A stretch of DNA of 64,000 bases from Anaeromyxobacter oryzae (GCF_023169945.1 NZ_AP025591.1:2874501-2938500), one strand, 5' to 3'; shown: positions 33,244 through 41,373, counted from the first letter of the stretch. A program made the numbers and translations. The notes: generated by a model not told the origin, from the letters alone.

Positions 33244-33783
33244 CTACTGCTTCAAGGTCTTGCGGAGGTCCTCGAGCTGCGTGCGGACCGATCCGTCGTA
33301 GACGAGGCTGCCGACCTGAGCGACGGCGCCGCCGAGGAGGGCCGGGTCCACCGCGCGATCGAGGAGGACCTTCGCCTTCGTGGCCTGCGACAGCTTGTCG
33401 GCGATCGCCTGCGCGGTGCCGACGTCGAGGGGCACCGCCGAGGTGACCTTCGCGCGCACGCGGCCGAGCTGCTGGTCGGCCAGCTCGCGGAAGGCGTCGA
33501 CCACCCCGGACAGGTAGGCGAGGCGGTTCCGGTCGCCGAGGAGGAAGAGCAGGTTCGACGGCTCGGCGTCGAGGCGGAGCGCGCTCGCGAGCTTCTCGAC
33601 GATCGCCCGCCGCTGCTCGCGCGAGTAGACCGGGTTGGACAGAACGTCGCGGAGATCGGGCGAGCTCTCTACGGCCTGCTTCAGGGCCAGGAGCGCGTCG
33701 CTCCACGGCTCGACTCGACCCATCTCAACTGCCAGGGCGAACAAGGCCTTGGCGTACCGGCGGGCAATGGAACCCATGATCAT
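33244..33783 (-). CDS. atpH: ATP synthase F1 subunit delta
   Basis: The product has 179 residues from ATG 33783, or 177 from the ATG at 33777. GGAG about 10 nt upstream favours the first. The N-terminal helical bundle begins [21 protein letters not shown]; the central [23 protein letters not shown] and the C-terminal [21 protein letters not shown] are typical. Delta joins the top of F1 to the b-stalk. It is the first gene of the F1 operon and shares a 147-nt divergent promoter region with hsp20. A possible minus-strand -35 box TTGACC lies at 33819-33824. Confidence 0.94.
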   Translation of the reverse strand: MIMGSIARRYAKALFALAVEMGRVEPWSDALLALKQAVESSPDLRDVLSNPVYSREQRRAIVEKLASALRLDAEPSNLLFLLGDRNRLAYLSGVVDAFRELADQQLGRVRAKVTSAVPLDVGTAQAIADKLSQATKAKVLLDRAVDPALLGGAVAQVGSLVYDGSVRTQLEDLRKTLKQ

Positions 33784-33874
33784 AAGGGACGCGCTCCGTA
33801 GCACGGTGTGGGTATACCGGTCAAGGGTCGATGCCCTCGGACTTACGTGGACTTACGCGCTCCAGGGGCCGTCT

Positions 33875-33902
33875 TTGACACCCCTCGAACCCGCCTTACG
33901 TT
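33875..33902 (+). promoter_or_regulatory. Candidate promoter of hsp20
   Basis: TTGACA (33875-33880), 16 nt, TACGTT (33897-33902); the ATG follows 28 nt later. Just upstream, ACTTACG occurs twice 10 bp apart (33841-33847 and 33851-33857), and CTTACG occurs once more at the -10 region (33895-33900). These spaced repeats may be an activator or repressor site. Confidence 0.55.
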
Positions 33903-33930
33903 CGCTGGGCTGAAAAGGAGGACGAAAATC

Positions 33931-34365
33931 ATGGCGATGCTGACCCGAATGGACCCTTTCCGTGATCTGGCTCGGCTGCAGGACGAGGTGGGCCGCCTGT
34001 TCGACGACCGGCTGTATCGGTCGGGTGAGTCGGTCGGCTGGACTCCCTCCTGCGACATCTACGAGGACGAGGACGGGGTGACGCTCCGGTTCGAGCTCGC
34101 GGGCGTCGAGCCGAAGGACGTGGATGTCCGGTTCGAGAACGGCGTGCTGACGCTCCGGGGCGAGCGGAAGCTGGAGCGCGAGGACAAGCGGGAGAACTAC
34201 CACCGCGTAGAGCTCGAGTACGGCACGTTCACGCGCTCGTTCACGCTCCCGTCGACCGTCGACCCCGAGAAGATCAAGGCCGAGTCGAAGAACGGGATCC
34301 TGAACGTCTACCTGCCGAAGAAGGCCGAGGCGAAGCCGCGCGCGATCCAGGTGAAGGTCACCTAG
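33931..34365 (+). CDS. Small heat-shock protein (Hsp20 / alpha-crystallin family)
   Basis: The 144-residue product starts at ATG 33931 with AAAAGGAGG at 33913-33921, a very strong ribosome site. A short N-terminal arm (MAMLTRMDPFRDLARLQDEV) precedes the alpha-crystallin domain (residues about 38-130), with ELAGVEPKDVDVRFENGVLTL and GTFTRSFTLPSTVD. The last strand NGILNVYLPKK carries the conserved GxLxVxxPK pattern. It lacks a clear IxI motif at the C-terminus (AIQVKVT). Such proteins hold unfolding clients for DnaK. It is monocistronic. Confidence 0.95.
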   Translation: MAMLTRMDPFRDLARLQDEVGRLFDDRLYRSGESVGWTPSCDIYEDEDGVTLRFELAGVEPKDVDVRFENGVLTLRGERKLEREDKRENYHRVELEYGTFTRSFTLPSTVDPEKIKAESKNGILNVYLPKKAEAKPRAIQVKVT

Positions 34366-34414
34366 CGCGCCGTTCGGTGACTGCGCGGTTCGTGAACCCC
34401 GAACCGGGAAAGGA

Positions 34415-34447
34415 AAGAGCGGGCCACCCTCGCGGGCGCCCGCTCTT
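34415..34447. terminator. Bidirectional terminator between hsp20 and the bactofilin gene
   Basis: A perfect 10-bp stem AAGAGCGGGC/GCCCGCTCTT with a 13-nt loop lies between two convergent stops. The 5' flank is A-rich (GGAAAGGA) and the 3' flank is TCTCGC, so it may work in both directions. Confidence 0.65.
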
Positions 34448-34474
34448 CTCGCATTCAGACGCTGACGCGTCGCG

Positions 34475-35023
34475 TTACGACTTGACGGCGGCGACGGGCC
34501 CGGGCGCCGGGGCGGGCTTCGACGCGCCGCCCTTCTCGATCCCGCCCTTCTCCATGCCTTCCATCTTGCACTGACCCTCGAAGATCACGCCCTTCTCGAT
34601 CATGAGCGAGGGGGTCTCGAGGTTGCCGCGCATCTTCGCGGGGTGATGCAGCTCGACCGCGTTCTTCGCGCGGACGTTCCCGGTGATCTCACCGTGAACG
34701 ATGATCGTGCCGCAGGTGATCTCCGCAGAGATCTTGGCACCCTCGCCGACGACCAGCACGTCGTTGGTCACGATGTTGCCGGTGAACTTGCCGTCGATCC
34801 GGACGGTCCCTTCGAACGTCAGCTTGCCTTCGAACTCCGAGCCGCGGCCGAGCAGGGCATTGAGATCGCCCGAGGCAGTGGGGACGGAGGTCAGCTCTTC
34901 GCGCTTCAGCATCGCCATGGAAATGGGCTCCTCGTTCCGAGATGGCTTCTTGGGCGTGGGCGCTGCCGGTGCGTCCGCGCCGGGATTCGGCGCCTCATCC
35001 CGCAGCTTGCTCCAGAAGGACAT
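34475..35023 (-). CDS. Bactofilin cytoskeletal protein
   Basis: The 182-residue product has the bactofilin (DUF583) beta-helix from about residue 52 to 150: NALLGRGSEFEGKLTFEG, VRIDGKFTGNI, VLVVGEGAKISAEITCGTIIVHG and KMRGNLETPSLMIEKGVIFEG. Flanking tails are disordered, Pro/Ala-rich at the N-terminus and Lys/Gly/Pro-rich at the C-terminus. Bactofilins polymerise without nucleotide. In Myxococcus xanthus, BacNOP fibres position the ParABS machinery. The location 77 nt downstream of parB suggests the same job here. Confidence 0.93.
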   Translation of the reverse strand: MSFWSKLRDEAPNPGADAPAAPTPKKPSRNEEPISMAMLKREELTSVPTASGDLNALLGRGSEFEGKLTFEGTVRIDGKFTGNIVTNDVLVVGEGAKISAEITCGTIIVHGEITGNVRAKNAVELHHPAKMRGNLETPSLMIEKGVIFEGQCKMEGMEKGGIEKGGASKPAPAPGPVAAVKS

Positions 35024-35100
35024 CCTTCCTCGCAGGTGGTTTCCGGGGTTGACTGCCCCAGGGTCGTTGTCCCCGGGTCTGGGGACGGCGAACCCTACTG

Positions 35101-36003
35101 TTACGCTCCGATCTTGGCGAGTATTCCGTCGAGTTCGTCGAGCGAGGTGTATTCAACCTCCAGCTTCCCGGCGACCGCGGACTTGGGGACGACGCGGCAG
35201 CGTGCTCCGAGGCGACGCTGGAGCCGATGCGAAAGGTCCCGGATCGCAGGCGTATCGGACGTTCCGTCCGACGGCCCCTTCTTCCCCGGCTTCTGGGTCA
35301 GGCCCCGGACCAAGGCCTCAGTCGCGCGCACCGACAGCCCCTCCCGGACCGCGCGCTGGGCTGCCTTCCGGATCGCCTCGACGTCCTCGAGCCCGAGGAG
35401 CGCCCGGGCGTGGCCCATGTCGAGCTGCCCACCCCGCACAGCCTCGCGGACCTCCTCGGGGAGCTTCAGGAGCCGGAGGGCGTTCGCGACCGTCGAGCGC
35501 TCCTTCCCGACACGTTTCGCGATCTCCTCCTGCGTCAGGCCGTGGTCGGAGAGGAGGACGTCGTACGCCTCAGCCTCCTCGATCGCGTTCAGGTCCGCGC
35601 GCTGGAGGTTCTCGACCAGGGCGAGCTCGAACGCCTCGCGATCCGTCGCCTCCCGGAGGACCGCCGGGACCTCCTTCAGGCCCGCGCGCTGCGCAGCGCG
35701 CCAGCGCCGCTCGCCGGCGAGGATCCGGTACTTGCCGCCGTCCTTGCGGACCAGGATCGGCTCGACGATCCCGTGCTCGCGGATCGACGCGGCGAGCTCC
35801 TCGAGCTTCTGCTCCTCGAAGCGCTTGCGGGGCTGCTCCGGGTTCCGCTCGATCGCCTCGATGGGCAGCGAGAGCAGCGTCCGCCCGGGGATGGCGGGCG
35901 CGACGGACGCGACGGGCGCCGCGCTCGGGGGCGGCGGCGCGTTCGAGAGCAGGGCCGCCATCCCGCGGCCCAGCGCGGGCCTCCGCTTCTCGGCCATCGT
36001 CAC
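35101..36003 (-). CDS. parB: Chromosome partitioning protein ParB
   Basis: The product has 300 residues from GTG 36003, which overlaps the parA stop as GTGA and has GGAGG exactly 6 nt upstream. An ATG two codons in (35997) is the alternative. The N-terminus carries the ParA-stimulating basic patch AEKRRPALGRGMAALL. The CTP-binding domain follows with NPEQPRKRFEEQKLEELA, the GERRWRAAQ motif and VENLQRADLNAIEEAEAY. The central HTH (LTQEEIAKRVGKERSTVANALRL, quoted as LTQEEIAKRVGKERSTVAN) binds parS; the C-terminal domain dimerises. ParB loads on the four parS sites just beyond parA. Confidence 0.97.
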   Translation of the reverse strand: MTMAEKRRPALGRGMAALLSNAPPPPSAAPVASVAPAIPGRTLLSLPIEAIERNPEQPRKRFEEQKLEELAASIREHGIVEPILVRKDGGKYRILAGERRWRAAQRAGLKEVPAVLREATDREAFELALVENLQRADLNAIEEAEAYDVLLSDHGLTQEEIAKRVGKERSTVANALRLLKLPEEVREAVRGGQLDMGHARALLGLEDVEAIRKAAQRAVREGLSVRATEALVRGLTQKPGKKGPSDGTSDTPAIRDLSHRLQRRLGARCRVVPKSAVAGKLEVEYTSLDELDGILAKIGA

Positions 36004-36779
36004 GCGACACCTCCCGCCGGCCGGAACCGGCTCGTCACCTCGCGGGCGAGCTCGAGGTAGCTCTGACAGCCCTTCGACGACACGTCGTAGAGCAGGATCG
36101 GCTTCCCGTGGCTCGGCGCCTCCGAGAGGCGGACGTTCCGCGGGATCACCGTGTTGAACACCTGCTTCGAGAAGGTCTTCCGGATCTCGTCCGCCACCTG
36201 GTTCGAGAGGTTGTTCGGCGAGAACATCGTGAGGACGATCCCGTCGACCTTGAGGCCGGGGTTCGCGCTCGCGCGGACGAGCTCGATGGTCTTGAGGACG
36301 TCGGCGAGCCCCTCGAGCGCGTAGTACTCGCACTGGAGCGGGATCATCACGCCCTGCGCCGCCACCAGGCCGTTCAGGGTGAGGAGGCCGAGCGAGGGCG
36401 GGCAGTCGATGACGACGTACTCGTACGACGACGCCAGCGAGTCCACCGCCTGCTTGAGCCGGTACTCGCGGCGGTCGATCTCGGCGAGCTCGAGCTCCGC
36501 ACCGACGAGGTGGCGGGACGCCGGAACGAGATCGAGGAACTTGAGCTCGGTCTTCCGGACCGCGTCGCCGAGCGGGAGGTCGTCGAGGAGCACCTCGTAG
36601 ATCGACTTCTCGGATTCGTCGCGGCGGATCCCGAGGGCGCTCCCGGCGTTCCCCTGGGGGTCGACGTCGATGAGGAGCGTGCGCCGCTCGGCGGCCGCGA
36701 GCGAGGCGGCGAGGTTCACGGCGGTGGTGGTCTTTCCGACCCCGCCCTTCTGGTTGGCGATGGTGAGGATGCGGCTCAT
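36000..36779 (-). CDS. parA: Chromosome partitioning ATPase ParA (Soj)
   Basis: The 259-residue product starts at ATG 36779 (MSRILTIANQKGGVGKTTT); codons upstream include a hairpin. It has the deviant Walker A KGGVGKTTT with the signature lysine, VDPQGNAGSALG, the switch DCPPSLGLLTLNGLVAAQ and a C-terminal basic surface for nonspecific DNA binding. ParA dimers form a gradient on the nucleoid along which ParB-parS complexes move. It overlaps parB by 4 nt. Confidence 0.97.
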   Translation of the reverse strand: MSRILTIANQKGGVGKTTTAVNLAASLAAAERRTLLIDVDPQGNAGSALGIRRDESEKSIYEVLLDDLPLGDAVRKTELKFLDLVPASRHLVGAELELAEIDRREYRLKQAVDSLASSYEYVVIDCPPSLGLLTLNGLVAAQGVMIPLQCEYYALEGLADVLKTIELVRASANPGLKVDGIVLTMFSPNNLSNQVADEIRKTFSKQVFNTVIPRNVRLSEAPSHGKPILLYDVSSKGCQSYLELAREVTSRFRPAGGVA

Positions 36780-36794
36780 GGATTCCACTTCCAT

Positions 36795-36810
36795 GGGGGG
36801 CGAGCCCCCC
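36795..36810 (-). promoter_or_regulatory. Very stable hairpin in the parA leader
   Basis: GGGGGGC/GCCCCCC with a 2-nt loop ends 15 nt upstream of the parA ATG, close to the expected ribosome site. It could limit parA translation or mark an upstream transcript end. Confidence 0.4.
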
Positions 36811-36905
36811 GCCGACGTGTCGTGCACCGTTTGACCCCGTTCCGAGTGACCCGCGGCCGCTACGGGCCGCGAGCGCGCGGAGGATGCCCGATCCCTCTGA
36901 CAGGA

Positions 36906-36921
36906 CGTTCCACGTGGAACG
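36906..36921. promoter_or_regulatory. parS site 1
   Basis: CGTTCCACGTGGAACG is a perfect 16-bp palindrome matching the core of the consensus parS (TGTTTCACGTGAAACA) with the TTCCACGTGGAA form. ParB would bind here. Confidence 0.88.
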
Positions 36922-36952
36922 TTCGCTGCCTGCGGGCCCGGGCTCGGGGCAA

Positions 36953-36968
36953 TGTTCCACGTGGAACG
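36953..36968. promoter_or_regulatory. parS site 2
   Basis: TGTTCCACGTGGAACG matches parS in all but the outermost base of a perfect palindrome. It lies 31 bp beyond site 1. Confidence 0.88.
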
Positions 36969-37000
36969 CGCGCCACCCGCCCGCCTGTTCCGGCAGGCGG

Positions 37001-37016
37001 TGTTTCACGTGGAACA
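37001..37016. promoter_or_regulatory. parS site 3
   Basis: TGTTTCACGTGGAACA combines the classical left half (TGTTTCAC) with the local GTGGAACA right half. A 7-bp hairpin CCGCCTG/CAGGCGG directly precedes it (36981-37000). Confidence 0.88.
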
Positions 37017-37170
37017 GCGCGCGGACGGGGGTCCCAGAATTCACGGTGCCCGGCGAGGCGCCCGGATCTCGAGCGGCGCCACCGGTGGACTTCGGCTGGC
37101 TCGGGGACGAACCGGTCTCTCCACGCTCGGGGGCTGACGGAAGCCTGATGCCTGCCGCCACGACTGGCCG

Positions 37171-37186
37171 TGTTCCACGTGGAACA
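37171..37186. promoter_or_regulatory. parS site 4
   Basis: TGTTCCACGTGGAACA is a perfect 16-bp palindromic parS. It lies 154 bp from site 3. The intervening noncoding DNA shows no gene. Confidence 0.9.
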
Positions 37187-37219
37187 GGCGGGGAAGAGGC
37201 GCCGGTCGACGCGATCCGC

Positions 37220-37286
37220 TCGTGGTGTGCCGGTCGAACCACGAACCGGACCCGGGGATAGGCCTTCGCAGGCCCGGGGCGACCGG
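37220..37286. repeat. Diverged copy of the REP-like repeat
   Basis: TCGTGGT..GCCGGTCGAACCACGA at the left and CCTTCGCAGGCCCGGGGCGACCGG at the right follow the same plan as the copy at 24981-25045 (TCGTGGT..GTCGAACCACGA; CCTTCGACAGGCTCGGGGCGAACGG). It lies between parS site 4 and the rsmG stop. Confidence 0.5.
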
Positions 37287-37301
37287 AAGCCGGCCTGCCG
37301 T

Positions 37302-37949
37302 CTACTGCTTGCGCCAGCGCGCGATCGCCCGGGCCGACCGGGACAGCGGCAGCTCGAACCGGTCGAGGCCGGCGAAGGCGAGCCCGTGGGCCGCTCCGAG
37401 CGCGGTGAGGGCGGCCTCGTCCGCGTCCCGCCCGAGCATCGCGAGGAGCAGTCCGCCCTCCGCGACGTAGGCTGCTCCGAGCGGCACCCAGCGCTCGGGA
37501 TCTGCGAGCGCCCGCGAGACGACCGCCTCGGCGCGCGGAAGCCTCTCGTCCTCCGGCTTCCCTTCGGCCCGCGCCACCACCCCCCGCACGTCGACGCCGA
37601 GCTCCACCGCGACCGCCTTCACGAAGGCGATCTTCTTCGTCACCGAGTCGCAGCAGGTGACGGCGAGATCGCGCCGCGCGCAGGCGAGGGGGACTCCGGG
37701 GATCCCGGCGCCGCTCCCGACGTCGAGCAGCGTGCGGGCACCGCCGAGCGCGGGCAGGAGCGCGAGGCTGTCGACGAGGTGCTTCTCCGCGACCTGCGCC
37801 GCGTCGGTGATTGCGGTGAGGTTCACCTTCCGGTTCCAGGCGAGGAGCCGGTCGGCGTACCGCTCGAGAAGCGCGAGAGCGGTGGCGTCGACGGGGAGCC
37901 GCAGTCGCTCGATCCCGAGCGCCAGGGCCTCGTGAAAGGCGCGGTCCAT
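37302..37949 (-). CDS. rsmG: 16S rRNA 7-methylguanosine methyltransferase RsmG (GidB)
   Basis: The 215-residue product methylates G527 of 16S rRNA at N7. The signature [12 protein letters not shown], the SAM motif [16 protein letters not shown] and the C-terminal [17 protein letters not shown] are visible. Loss of RsmG gives low-level streptomycin resistance in other bacteria. It belongs to the yidC-jag-rsmG-parA-parB cluster that is conserved near bacterial origins. Confidence 0.96.
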   Translation of the reverse strand: MDRAFHEALALGIERLRLPVDATALALLERYADRLLAWNRKVNLTAITDAAQVAEKHLVDSLALLPALGGARTLLDVGSGAGIPGVPLACARRDLAVTCCDSVTKKIAFVKAVAVELGVDVRGVVARAEGKPEDERLPRAEAVVSRALADPERWVPLGAAYVAEGGLLLAMLGRDADEAALTALGAAHGLAFAGLDRFELPLSRSARAIARWRKQ

Positions 37950-37967
37950 CGCGGCCGTCCGCGGAGA

Positions 37968-38183
37968 CTAACCGCGGTCCTTCCGGCCGATGGCCGCCTC
38001 GACCTCGGGCCGGTGGCCGTCGAGAAAGGTCGCGACCTCGTCGTCGGTGAGGTCGAGATCGCGGAGGACGCCCTCGTAGACGAACTTGAAGCCCGCCTGG
38101 TACTGCGGCTCCTGCAGCTCGAAGGAGCGCCGGAGCACCGCCGCGGAGAAGAGCCGCTCCGCCCTGGTCTTCGGCTTCGCCAA
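37968..38183 (-). CDS. Small conserved-looking hypothetical protein (71 residues)
   Basis: Not recognised. A TTG at 38183 is preceded by GGAG 9 nt upstream and starts 5 nt after the jag stop. The reading frame continues to 37968, 18 nt before rsmG starts. The product (MAKPKTRAERLFSAAVLRRS..., ending EVEAAIGRKDRG) is a compact helical protein with a basic N-terminus and an acidic C-terminal half (LRDLDLTDDEVATFLDGH). Tight spacing and high third-position GC support it as a real gene. It occupies the place where mnmE and mnmG usually lie. Confidence 0.7.
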   Translation of the reverse strand: MAKPKTRAERLFSAAVLRRSFELQEPQYQAGFKFVYEGVLRDLDLTDDEVATFLDGHRPEVEAAIGRKDRG

Positions 38184-38188
38184 GGCGC

Positions 38189-38689
38189 CTAGCTCCGCTT
38201 CGCCGGGACGATGAGGAGCTGGCGGAAGATGCCCTCGCCCTCGCTCCGCGTCGCGACGCCCTCGACGCCGACCATCGCGAGGTGGATCTGCCGGCGCTCG
38301 CGGGCGCTGATGGGCGCGATGGCGATCACCTTGCCCATCCGCTTGGCGCTCTCGGCGAGCCGCTCGGCCATCGCCTTCACGGCGGGGTCGCCTTCCTCCC
38401 GGAAGCCGCCGACGTCGAGGTTCACCCACTTCCGGCCCTCGGAGCGCGGGTTCACCACCCGGTTCACGAGGTACTGCGCGGCCTCGACGAGCGCGGAGGA
38501 CAGCTCGACCGCGTTCGCCGGGCCGGGCGTGAGGGAAACCCCGATCGCCTCCGGGGTCTCCTTCACCTCGACGGTGACCTCCGCGCCGAGCCGCCGGAAC
38601 AGCTCCCCGCAGAAGGCCTTCGCCTTCTCGACCTTCTCCGGCGCTTCCCGCGGGGGCGGCGCGCTCGCGCCTTCGTTCCGGTCTTCCAT
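38189..38689 (-). CDS. Jag/KhpB-like RNA-binding protein (KH-R3H)
   Basis: The 166-residue product has a charged N-terminal stretch, a degenerate KH-like domain (VTVEVKETPEAIGVSLTPG, LVEAAQYLVNRVVNPRSEG) and a C-terminal R3H domain (ISARERRQIHLAMVGVEG, TRSEGEGIFRQLLIVP). The Arg-x3-His spacing RRQIH is the R3H signature. Jag proteins bind RNA and accompany yidC almost everywhere. It is 12 nt downstream of yidC. The N-terminal Jag domain found in Firmicutes is missing. Confidence 0.9.
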   Translation of the reverse strand: MEDRNEGASAPPPREAPEKVEKAKAFCGELFRRLGAEVTVEVKETPEAIGVSLTPGPANAVELSSALVEAAQYLVNRVVNPRSEGRKWVNLDVGGFREEGDPAVKAMAERLAESAKRMGKVIAIAPISARERRQIHLAMVGVEGVATRSEGEGIFRQLLIVPAKRS

Positions 38690-38701
38690 GGGCTCCTCCG
38701 G

Positions 38702-40339
38702 TTACTTGCTGACGGCCGGCACCGGCAGCGCCTGGCGCCGCATCATCACCTGCTGCTGGATGATGGAGACGAGGTTGTTCACGAAGATGTAGAGCGTGAG
38801 GCCGGACGGGACGTTCAGCATCAGGATCGTGAAGAACGCCGGGAAGAAGTAGAGCATCATCTTCGCCTGCGCGTTGTCGGCCGGCTGCGGCGAGAGCTTC
38901 TGCGTGAGGAAGCTCGAGGCGCCCATCAGGATCGGCAGCACGTAGTAAGGATCCTTGAGGGTGAGGTCCTGGATCCAGACGAACCGCTCCCGGTACAGCT
39001 CGACCGAGGTCTGCAGCGCGGCGTAGAGCGCGAACCAGATCGGCATCTGCAGCAGCATCGGGAGGCACCCGCCGAGCGGGTTCACCTTGTGCTGCTGGTA
39101 GAGCTGCATCGTCGCCATGTTCAGCTTCTCGCGGTCGTCGCCGAACTTGGCCTTGAGCTTCTCGACCTCGGGCTGCAGCTTCCGCATCTCGTTCATCGAC
39201 TGCATCGACTTGTACGTGAGCGGGAAGAGGACGATGCGCACGAGCAGCGTGAGGAGGATGATCGCGACGCCCCAGTTCCGGACGAGCCCCTCGAGCCACC
39301 GCATCACGTAGAGCAGCCCGCGCGCGAAGAGCGCGAACGGGCGGGCCATCGCGCCGTAGTCGATGGCGCTGTCGAAGGAGCGGCCGTAGCTGCGGAGGGT
39401 GTCGAGCTCCTTCGGGCCGGCGTAGACCGTGGTCGAGAGCTCCCGGCCGCCGTTCTCGAGCGGGACGGACAGCGCGGCGACCCCGGTGCCGGCGAGCTGC
39501 CCGCGGGCGAGCACGCAGGTCCCGACCGGCTCGGCGGGCAGCACCGCGGCGACGAAGTAATGCTGGTCCATGCCCATCCAGGCGACCTGGCCCGGGACCG
39601 TCGCGGGCGGCTTGTCGCCGGAGAGGTCGAAGCGCTCGGTGTCAGTCCCGGCGCGGCAGATGGGGCGCACGAAGTCGAGCGGCGGCCCGGAGAAGAATCC
39701 ACCCGACTTCGTCGTCGGCGGCATGAACCCGGGGTAGAGGATCGTGAGCGCGCCGGCGCCCTGGGCCCCGGTCGCCTCGACGTCGAACGCGAGCTCGAAC
39801 GGCTTGCCGGTCAGGCGGAAGGTCTTCCTGACGGTGAGCGCGCCCGCGCGGCCCTCGAACACCACCGACTTCGCGTCTCGCGAGACGATCCGCATCGGCG
39901 CACGCGCCGCGGGATCGGTCAGCGCGTCCTTCGCGCCGCCGAGCTCGGGCGAGGCGACGACGGAGAGCGGGTAGGGCTCGCCGCCGGCCACGTGCACGAG
40001 GTCGATCGGCTCCTCCTTGCCGTGCTCTCCGCGCTGGTACTTCGAGCCCTCGAGCACGAGGTGCTTGAGCGCGCCGCCGTGCGAGGTGAGCGTCGCGCGG
40101 AAGCCGTCGCCGTTCAACGCGACGACCTCCTCAGGCGCGTCGGGGACCGGCGCGGGCGCGGGCGCGGCCGGTGCGCTCGGCGCGCTCGGCGCGGCCGGCT
40201 CCTGCTTCGCCTGCGTCTCCGCGGAGGCTGCGGGCTTCGGCGGCTGCGGCTTCTGCTTCGGCTGCAGGAAGGACCAGACGGCCACGAGCGCCGTCATGAG
40301 GACCATCGCGATGATCAGGCGGCGGGTATCAGCTCCCAA
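38702..40339 (-). CDS. yidC: Membrane protein insertase YidC
   Basis: The 545-residue product has the Gram-negative plan. An N-terminal membrane anchor (residues 8-26, LIIAMVLMTALVAVWSF) and a Pro/Ala/Gln-rich linker precede a large periplasmic beta domain (about residues 70-340). A five-helix insertase core follows from GLLYVMRWLEGLVRNWG, including YKSMQSMNEMRKLQPEVEKL and LGGCLPMLLQMPIWFALY. It inserts membrane proteins such as AtpE and AtpB, both encoded in this window. It lies 4 nt after yidD. Confidence 0.96.
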   Translation of the reverse strand: MGADTRRLIIAMVLMTALVAVWSFLQPKQKPQPPKPAASAETQAKQEPAAPSAPSAPAAPAPAPVPDAPEEVVALNGDGFRATLTSHGGALKHLVLEGSKYQRGEHGKEEPIDLVHVAGGEPYPLSVVASPELGGAKDALTDPAARAPMRIVSRDAKSVVFEGRAGALTVRKTFRLTGKPFELAFDVEATGAQGAGALTILYPGFMPPTTKSGGFFSGPPLDFVRPICRAGTDTERFDLSGDKPPATVPGQVAWMGMDQHYFVAAVLPAEPVGTCVLARGQLAGTGVAALSVPLENGGRELSTTVYAGPKELDTLRSYGRSFDSAIDYGAMARPFALFARGLLYVMRWLEGLVRNWGVAIILLTLLVRIVLFPLTYKSMQSMNEMRKLQPEVEKLKAKFGDDREKLNMATMQLYQQHKVNPLGGCLPMLLQMPIWFALYAALQTSVELYRERFVWIQDLTLKDPYYVLPILMGASSFLTQKLSPQPADNAQAKMMLYFFPAFFTILMLNVPSGLTLYIFVNNLVSIIQQQVMMRRQALPVPAVSK

Positions 40340-40343
40340 GGGT

Positions 40344-40577
40344 CTACCTCTTTCGGGTCATCATCTCGGGGACGGGATCGACCCCTCCCGGATGGAACGG
40401 ATGGCACCGGCAAAGTCGCCGGAGCGTGAGCCAGGAGCCGCGCACCGCGCCGTGCCGCTCGAGCGCGGTCACGGCGTAGGCCGAGCAGCTCGGATAGAAG
40501 CGGCAGGCGGGTGGGAGGAGCGGCGAGACGAGCCGCTGGTAGAGGCGCACGAGGAGAACGAGCGCCCGGCGGATCAC
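40344..40577 (-). CDS. yidD: Membrane protein insertion efficiency factor YidD
   Basis: The 77-residue product starts at GTG 40577, overlapping the rnpA stop. The signature [25 protein letters not shown], quoted as [14 protein letters not shown], and the [15 protein letters not shown] ending define YidD, a small amphipathic membrane-associated protein that assists YidC. Confidence 0.95.
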   Translation of the reverse strand: MIRRALVLLVRLYQRLVSPLLPPACRFYPSCSAYAVTALERHGAVRGSWLTLRRLCRCHPFHPGGVDPVPEMMTRKR

Positions 40578-40921
40578 CCGCGGCCTCCCGGTGGAGAGAG
40601 CGCGGCGCGCGCGGCGAGCAGCGCCTGGCGCGCGCCCTCGAGCCCCATGGTGCGGGCGGAGGGCCTCGCGATCACGACGAGGTCGACCGCGGGGAGATCG
40701 CCGCCCAGGGAACGCCAGGCCTCTCGGACCCAGCGCTTCACCCGGTTGCGCTCGACCGCGTTTCCGACCTTCGATGACACCGTGATCCCGATCCGCGGCC
40801 GGGCTCCTCCAGAGTCGCGCGCTACGACGAGCACGTCCCCGGAGAAGAGCCGCCTGCCGCGCTGCTGGACCTGGAGAAAATCACGGCGGCGCCGCAGCCG
40901 CGCCGCCTTCGAAAGCTTCAC
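40574..40921 (-). CDS. rnpA: Ribonuclease P protein component
   Basis: The 115-residue product starts at GTG 40921. The basic N-terminus [21 protein letters not shown] and the RNR motif [18 protein letters not shown] bind the RNase P RNA and pre-tRNA 5' leader. It lies 9 nt after rpmH and is translationally coupled to yidD. Confidence 0.96.
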   Translation of the reverse strand: MKLSKAARLRRRRDFLQVQQRGRRLFSGDVLVVARDSGGARPRIGITVSSKVGNAVERNRVKRWVREAWRSLGGDLPAVDLVVIARPSARTMGLEGARQALLAARAALSPPGGRG

Positions 40922-40930
40922 TCCGATCGG

Positions 40931-41080
40931 CTACTTCGTCGGCGCCTTGGTCGTGAGGCGCTTGCGCCCCTTCGCCCGGCGCCGCTTGAGAACGTTGCGC
41001 CCGCCCGGCGTCAGAGACCGCTTCCGGAAGCCGTGCGTGCGATTCCTACGCTTCTTCTTCGGTTGATAAGTCCGCTTCAT
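40931..41080 (-). CDS. rpmH: 50S ribosomal protein L34
   Basis: A 49-residue, very basic protein starts at ATG 41080: [18 protein letters not shown], then [20 protein letters not shown] and a tail [11 protein letters not shown]34 is normally 44-47 residues and this matches with a slight C-terminal extension. It is the first gene of the rpmH-rnpA-yidD-yidC operon, reading away from dnaA. Confidence 0.96.
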   Translation of the reverse strand: MKRTYQPKKKRRNRTHGFRKRSLTPGGRNVLKRRRAKGRKRLTTKAPTK

Positions 41081-41373
41081 GGCGCGGCAACCTCACCGAT
41101 CAGGCCACGGATGTCAAGGTTTACGCACACTTCGGAGGTCCGACCCGGTCTCGTTCGAGATCCGCCTCTCGGGCGTCACCGGAAAAGTCCGTCCTTTCGC
41201 GAGTGATCGAAGACGGCCTTGATCCTCCGAGCCGACCTTCGCTAGTTTCCGCCCTCACGCATCACGGGCCCGTCCGACTCCTCGCAGCCCGAACAGCGAG
41301 AAAGCCGCTCTCTCCCAGGCGAGAGAATGGTCGGGGGGCATTTTGTCTTCGAGAGGGATGGGGGGGACTAGGG
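41081..41373. other. rpmH-dnaA divergent intergenic region
   Basis: The 293-nt region separates the left-going and right-going gene blocks. A minus-strand promoter for rpmH is likely, with a perfect -35 TTGACA (41112-41117), a 16-nt spacer and a weak -10 at 41090-41095. One poor DnaA-box-like string TTACGCACA occurs near 41121. A TTTTGT stretch lies at 41341. It is less rich in DnaA-box-like strings than the dnaA-dnaN gap. Confidence 0.5.
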
